This document shows, one piece after another, positions 6,541-10,071 of a DNA stretch of 10,071 bases; position 1 is the first letter of the stretch, and each line of letters begins with the position of its first letter. A program made the position numbers and the translations under genes. The stretch is from Bacteroidales bacterium (GTDB lineage Bacteria > Bacteroidota > Bacteroidia > Bacteroidales > P3): NCBI GenBank assembly GCA_017507285.1, contig JAFWBF010000030.1, forward strand, positions 1 through 10,071, written 5' to 3'. The notes under the pieces are model-generated. The model had not been told where the DNA came from. It saw only the letters and a list, made by a program, of their open reading frames with translations, and did no database searches.

Positions 6541-7611
6541 TTATTTTACCCATTTCATTATTTGAACAATTTTGTCGTATATATCTGTGTTCTGCATTAT
6601 ACCTGCAAAGTTTTCGGCACCCGGCCCGTATGCAAATATCGGCACCATAACCCCTGTATGGTTGGTGGTGGTAAATATAGCTTCCGACAGTCCGCTATTG
6701 ATATTACCATTGGGCAATGTAAGGCCGCCGGTCTCGTGGTCGGCAGTAACAATAACCAATGTTTCGCCATCCTTGATAGCAAAATCCAGCACCATCCCTA
6801 TTACCTTGTCAAACTCTACGACTTCGGCTGTAAGCTTTGAGATAGAGGTATCGTGTCCACCATAGTCTATTTGCGAACCTTCTACCATAAGCACAAAGCC
6901 TTCGTCCGTATTATTTAAATGTTCAATAGCTTTTGCCACTCCCCTTCCAAGTATATCGCCACGTTCGGGATACTTGGCCGGATAACCATCGGTAAGCAAT
7001 GCACCTATCCGTGGGGCCTTGGATTTTTCCATATCCTCAATGGTGTATACAATGTCAAAACCACGTTTTATCAATGTATCTATTGGTGAAAGACCATCTT
7101 TTCGATTGGTCTTGTTGAAATATTGAGCGCCACCACCCGAAAAGAAATCAATGTCCGACAACGAAAGCTGATAAGTAATGCTGTCAAAATGATTTCGATT
7201 TGACACATGGGCATAGGTTGCCGAAGGTGTTGCACAGTTTACTATTGTCGAAACCACAAAACCGGTTTTCATGCCATATTCTTGAGCCTTCTCCAATAGG
7301 GTTGTCAACGGTTTGCCATCGGGCGACATAGCTATTGCTTTATTATTCACTTTATGGCCGGTAAACAAAGCTGTACCACCGGCACCCGAATCGGTCGTAT
7401 AATCGGAATAGGAATATGTTTTGGAAAAACCTACATGCTTAAACCTCTCGAAATTGGACTGTCCCTTCATGGCCACTATTGATGTATATACTTGTGCCAC
7501 TCCCATACCATCGCCAACCATAAAAATAATGTTTTTGGGTTGTGATGTTTGTGCAACCACCATTGTTGCACTCATAAACAATAAAACCAACAATCGTTTT
7601 AGTTTTCTCAT
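6541..7611 (-). CDS. Alkaline phosphatase, PhoA family
   Basis: This 356-residue phosphomonoesterase (PF00245) has signal peptide MRKLKRLLVLLFMSATMVVA and is presumably periplasmic. Metal and catalytic residues are in place by alignment to E. coli PhoA: Asp-34 in VGDGMG (Asp51); Asp-74 and nucleophile Ser-75 in TDSGAGGTA (Asp101/Ser102); Thr-128 and Arg-139 in ATPSATYAHVSNR (Thr155/Arg166, same 11-residue spacing); Glu-244, Asp-249 and His-253 in VEGSQIDYGGHD (Glu322/Asp327/His331, same spacing); Asp-291/His-292 in TADHETGG (369/370); His-318 in TTNHTG (412). The second-shell positions equivalent to Asp153 and Lys328 are Cys-126 and Tyr-250. It is shorter than E. coli PhoA, as many bacterial members are. 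A terminator hairpin ends about 10 nt before the start codon, so expression may depend on read-through or a promoter close by. Confidence 0.93.
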   Translation of the reverse strand: MRKLKRLLVLLFMSATMVVAQTSQPKNIIFMVGDGMGVAQVYTSIVAMKGQSNFERFKHVGFSKTYSYSDYTTDSGAGGTALFTGHKVNNKAIAMSPDGKPLTTLLEKAQEYGMKTGFVVSTIVNCATPSATYAHVSNRNHFDSITYQLSLSDIDFFSGGGAQYFNKTNRKDGLSPIDTLIKRGFDIVYTIEDMEKSKAPRIGALLTDGYPAKYPERGDILGRGVAKAIEHLNNTDEGFVLMVEGSQIDYGGHDTSISKLTAEVVEFDKVIGMVLDFAIKDGETLVIVTADHETGGLTLPNGNINSGLSEAIFTTTNHTGVMVPIFAYGPGAENFAGIMQNTDIYDKIVQIMKWVK

Positions 7612-7621
7612 CAGCTATAAC

Positions 7622-7656
7622 AAAAAAAGAAAATAGAGGCAACCTAAGCTACCTCT
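7622..7656 (-). terminator. Intrinsic terminator after the FadL-type gene
   Basis: On the minus strand AGAGGTAGC-TTAG-GTTGCCTCT (7656 to 7635) forms a 9-bp stem with two G-U pairs and a 4-nt loop, followed by ATTTTCTTTTTTTG (to 7621). It begins 27 bp after the stop of the FadL-type gene. Its T-run ends about 10 nt before the phosphatase ATG, so it also lies in the leader of that gene. Confidence 0.78.
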
Positions 7657-7667
7657 ACAATACATAG

Positions 7668-7675
7668 TAAATATA
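7668..7675 (-). promoter_or_regulatory. Possible -7 element upstream of the phosphatase
   Basis: On the minus strand these bases read TATATTTA, one mismatch from TAnnTTTG. A start about 7 nt downstream would make a short leader consisting almost entirely of the terminator hairpin before the phosphatase ATG. The local sequence is AT-rich and no TTTG sits at proper -33 spacing, so chance is a real alternative. Confidence 0.2.
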
Positions 7676-7682
7676 TTATTAA

Positions 7683-9149
7683 TTAAAATTTCATGCCCAA
7701 CGTCAACACAAATACATTCTTGTAATTTGTAAGCGTAACCATGTCTGTTGGATTGGCAGTAAATGCCATATCATCTTTCTGCTCGGTATGGGCGTAGGCC
7801 AAATCTACAAACCATGTTCTGGTCTGATAGCCTATACCACATGCCAAAGCCATTGATGATGCATCTTTGTTAAACTCTTCTTTATAAGGGTCTGTCGAAT
7901 ACAAGACACCTGCACGCAACGACAACTTCATTATATTCAATGTTCCTCCAACTCGGAAAGTGTGAGCGGCACGATACATATCTTTTATATCATTGTTTAC
8001 TTGCTTTATATATTCGGCATCGTCGCCCGAAAAGTGCATAGTGCGATAATTTGTGTATTCATAATCAAAGCTCAAACTTCCGGCTACCTTCGACGACATA
8101 TCGCCCATTGTAACTGCCATATTTGCCAAAAGTTTAAGCGGCGTTCTGAAATTGTAATAATATAGTCCATAGCTTGTAGCCTCTGCCGAGCGATATTTTC
8201 CTCGATTGGCATCAATCAGAATCTCGCTCTCGACCGTTGTACAGTACGACTCGTCTATCTGATAATATGTAGGAGTATGGAAAGCAAATCCCAATCGCAA
8301 ATTCTCTATAGGGCGATATATGGCACCTAATTTCAAATTCACACCGGTACCGCTTATGTTTTTACTTTCCATAAAGCCAAATTCGCTCAGTCCAATAGCT
8401 GTATCCATAGTTGTAGGAACTTCTTGGTAATAGGATGTACTACGATAACCCAAAAATGGAACGCCCACAGTTGCACCCAAATAAAGCATATCACCATAGT
8501 TGCCCGAAAGGCTCAGAGTCATCTCGCTAACGCCTCCCGACTCTACTACATACTGGCTTTGACGCAAACTTTGCACATTTCCCCTAAATATATCGGTATA
8601 TTGCCCGGTAGTAGAATCGAAGAAAATCAAACCACAATTTTTTGCCAACAAACTTGTGAAAGGATCATAGCTACCATAGTAATTGGCATCATCTGTCCAG
8701 GTGGTAAGCAGCGATGTATTGGTGGGGTTGCCCTCTACATAAGTACGATTGTTGAAACTTCTCAACTTGTTTACACCCATACCAAACTGCATAGCCTTCC
8801 AGCCTGTAGAGTTGCCTGTTCGATAGGCCAACAGGTAATGAGCATTATTGAAGGCAAATACGGTTCTCGAATCATCTTCGGGATTACCCATATAGTTCGA
8901 ATTGGTTTTGGCCCAGTCTATTGATGGCGTTATTGCTATTTGCGAGGAATAGAACATTCCCAAACCTGCAGGGTTATAACTTGCAGCTGTAAAATCGGCA
9001 CCCAAAGCACCTATGGCTCCTGCTCTACCAACATAGGCTGCAGTACCCAACAAATCTGTTTGACTATATTTTAGTGCCTCTGTTGCATATTGTGCATGTA
9101 GTCCGCTAAAACTCAAAACAACTACGATGCTTAATAAAATTTTTCTCAT
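7683..9149 (-). CDS. OmpP1/FadL-family outer-membrane channel
   Basis: This is a 488-residue protein with signal peptide MRKILLSIVVVLSFSGLHA (cleaved before Gln-20). The N-terminal mature region has the family signature: GRAGAIGALGADFTAASYNPAGLG (residues 41-64), with the NPAGL plug/hatch motif of FadL and hydrocarbon transporters (PF03349). Later segments alternate as barrel strands (LKLGAIYRPIENLRLGFAFHTPTYY, then the classic FadL-like 'P..w..G..y' strands, KVAGSLSFDYEYTNY, LSLRAGVLYSTDPY) and the chain ends ...VFVLTLGMKF with terminal Phe, the barrel assembly signal. Such proteins let hydrophobic molecules cross the outer membrane; the ligand is unknown here, and Bacteroidota members are sometimes labelled hemin receptors without direct proof. 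It follows the Ser/Arg-rich gene by 74 bp and ends at a strong terminator. Confidence 0.88.
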   Translation of the reverse strand: MRKILLSIVVVLSFSGLHAQYATEALKYSQTDLLGTAAYVGRAGAIGALGADFTAASYNPAGLGMFYSSQIAITPSIDWAKTNSNYMGNPEDDSRTVFAFNNAHYLLAYRTGNSTGWKAMQFGMGVNKLRSFNNRTYVEGNPTNTSLLTTWTDDANYYGSYDPFTSLLAKNCGLIFFDSTTGQYTDIFRGNVQSLRQSQYVVESGGVSEMTLSLSGNYGDMLYLGATVGVPFLGYRSTSYYQEVPTTMDTAIGLSEFGFMESKNISGTGVNLKLGAIYRPIENLRLGFAFHTPTYYQIDESYCTTVESEILIDANRGKYRSAEATSYGLYYYNFRTPLKLLANMAVTMGDMSSKVAGSLSFDYEYTNYRTMHFSGDDAEYIKQVNNDIKDMYRAAHTFRVGGTLNIMKLSLRAGVLYSTDPYKEEFNKDASSMALACGIGYQTRTWFVDLAYAHTEQKDDMAFTANPTDMVTLTNYKNVFVLTLGMKF

Positions 9150-9223
9150 AATAATTCAGTTTTGTAATTTATCAACGTATAAACTATTATATAGAAATTT
9201 TGTTCGACATAAAATATCTTTTT

Positions 9224-10071
9224 CTATCTTCTACTACTGCGTGAAGAACCCGACGATGAGCTTCTGCTGCTCGAACTGCTACTACGCGATGAAGAACCAT
9301 AGCTGCTACGCGACGACGAACCTGACGAGCGTACACTTGATGAACGCGAATTGGTCGACGACGAGCGATTGAAGTTACTGCTATTGTTGCTGTTGCTACC
9401 ACGACGTTGGATTGTGCCGGTTGTGTTGCTGCTACGAGTATTGCTATTGGTTTTGCCGCTGTAGGACGAACGATTGTTGCTATTACTATTCGAACTACCC
9501 GACACACGAGCCGAACTCGTAGATGTTCTACTTGTAGGACGAGTATACTGTTCTGTACGGGTATTTTCCACACTTGAAGGTTTGGAGTATCTATCCGAAC
9601 CGGACACTTGGCGTGTGGTTCCGGTGGCAGTAGTTCTATTGCCGGTTCCGGAGGTTACACGGCCGGTTGTGGTAGCAGTTCTATTGCCGGTTCCGGAGGT
9701 TACACGGCCGGTGGTAGCAGTTCTATCGTTATTATTTGTCGTTACTCTACCTGTAAAACCCGACGATGTTCTCTCTGTAGCAGACGAACGATAGGCATTT
9801 CTGTTTATATCCACCCCACCTCGACGGGTAGGAGTAGTCAAACCTGCGTTGTTGCCACGCGATGTATTTGTACGCGAAGCTATAGCCGATTCGTAACGTT
9901 GGCCAAACGAACGGTTGTCTCTGTTGTTATATCGTGCTGTGCTATTGCGATAGGCTATATTTTGGCTACGGCCAGCTACATAGCGAGTTGTTGCACCATT
10001 ATAAGTTCGTGGTCCATAGTAGAAAGACCCTCTGTCGAAACTATTATAGTAGTGGTTGCAGTTCCAAGCAT
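9224..10071 (-). CDS. Ser/Thr/Arg/Asn-rich low-complexity protein (5' end missing)
   Basis: The frame is open from the window edge to the TAG at 9224-9226, giving 281 visible residues. The TTG at 9841 is internal. The first visible part is aromatic (AWNCNHYYNSFDRGSFYYGP); then comes a basic Asn/Arg/Tyr stretch, a Thr/Gly/Asn-rich section with 14-15-residue repeats of the type GRVTSGTGNRTATTT, and a C-terminal ~60 residues made almost only of Ser, Arg, Gly and Asn, ending SSGSSRSSRR. The frame keeps going without stops through very biased sequence, and frames on the same DNA read less sensibly. Such chains are expected to be disordered. Similar Ser/Arg-rich hypothetical proteins with signal peptides occur in Bacteroidota, but I know of no assigned function. 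Any signal peptide would lie outside the window. Confidence 0.7.
   Translation of the reverse strand, partial: AWNCNHYYNSFDRGSFYYGPRTYNGATTRYVAGRSQNIAYRNSTARYNNRDNRSFGQRYESAIASRTNTSRGNNAGLTTPTRRGGVDINRNAYRSSATERTSSGFTGRVTTNNNDRTATTGRVTSGTGNRTATTTGRVTSGTGNRTTATGTTRQVSGSDRYSKPSSVENTRTEQYTRPTSRTSTSSARVSGSSNSNSNNRSSYSGKTNSNTRSSNTTGTIQRRGSNSNNSSNFNRSSSTNSRSSSVRSSGSSSRSSYGSSSRSSSSSSRSSSSGSSRSSRR
9633..9712. repeat. Exact 35-bp repeat, 45-bp period, inside the Ser/Arg-rich gene
   Basis: The 35-bp stretch at 9633-9667 is repeated identically at 9678-9712. The 45-bp period keeps the frame (15 residues). A third, partial relative begins at about 9713 with a 42-bp step. It encodes the GRVTSGTGNRT unit. 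Identity at every base suggests recent duplication or slippage. Confidence 0.9.

Noticed and set aside
7439..7642. 67-codon minus-strand frame overlapping the phosphatase start
   Set aside because: It covers the start of the clearly coding phosphatase in another frame and has no homology-like features.
9187..9573. 128-codon minus-strand frame (Val/Arg-rich) and 9474-9794 plus frame
   Set aside because: Both are shadows of the Ser/Arg-rich gene, whose biased codons suppress stops in other frames.

Overview
The window looks like chromosome from an AT-rich member of the Bacteroidota, most likely order Bacteroidales. This is inferred from the proteins: a TamA/BamA-type outer-membrane protein made as a lipoprotein, a Kdo transferase, an OmpP1/FadL-type porin, exported proteins that mature at 'AQ' after a short signal peptide, and weak Shine-Dalgarno sequences. 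The genus cannot be named from the sequence alone.

Layout. Bases 1-453 (+) hold the 3' end of a periplasmic metal-chelate binding protein of the BtuF/FhuD class. From 10071 down to 1945 all genes lie on the minus strand. In order of transcription they are: a Ser/Thr/Arg/Asn-rich low-complexity protein (5' end outside the window), a FadL-family channel, a strong intrinsic terminator, a PhoA-family alkaline phosphatase, an uncharacterised exported protein, the Kdo transferase WaaA/KdtA, and a TamL-like Omp85 lipoprotein that starts 2 bp after the waaA stop. The last three probably form one transcription unit concerned with building the outer membrane (lipopolysaccharide core plus outer-membrane protein insertion or translocation).

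Bases 454-1944 form a large convergent intergenic region with only one weak small ORF (512-745, minus) but unusually ordered DNA. The main element is a 237-bp array (972-1208) that is mirror-symmetric about base 1090. Three 23-bp-spaced units flank five exactly 22-bp-spaced copies of a 13-bp palindrome, and three 23-bp-spaced units follow in the opposite orientation. It continues as two 16-bp-spaced units and then a degenerate tail whose anchor tetranucleotides recur every 22 bp from 1234 to 1366. Closer to the tamL 3' end, a hairpin element is tandemly duplicated with a 44-bp period (1798-1885), and its intact copy probably serves as the tamL terminator.

The protein genes are mostly recognisable Bacteroidota envelope functions. 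The least explained material is the phased repeat array, the alkaline phosphatase with unusual residues at two metal-site positions and a terminator directly against its start codon, the uncharacterised gene before waaA, and the Ser/Arg-rich protein with an internal 14-15-residue repeat.
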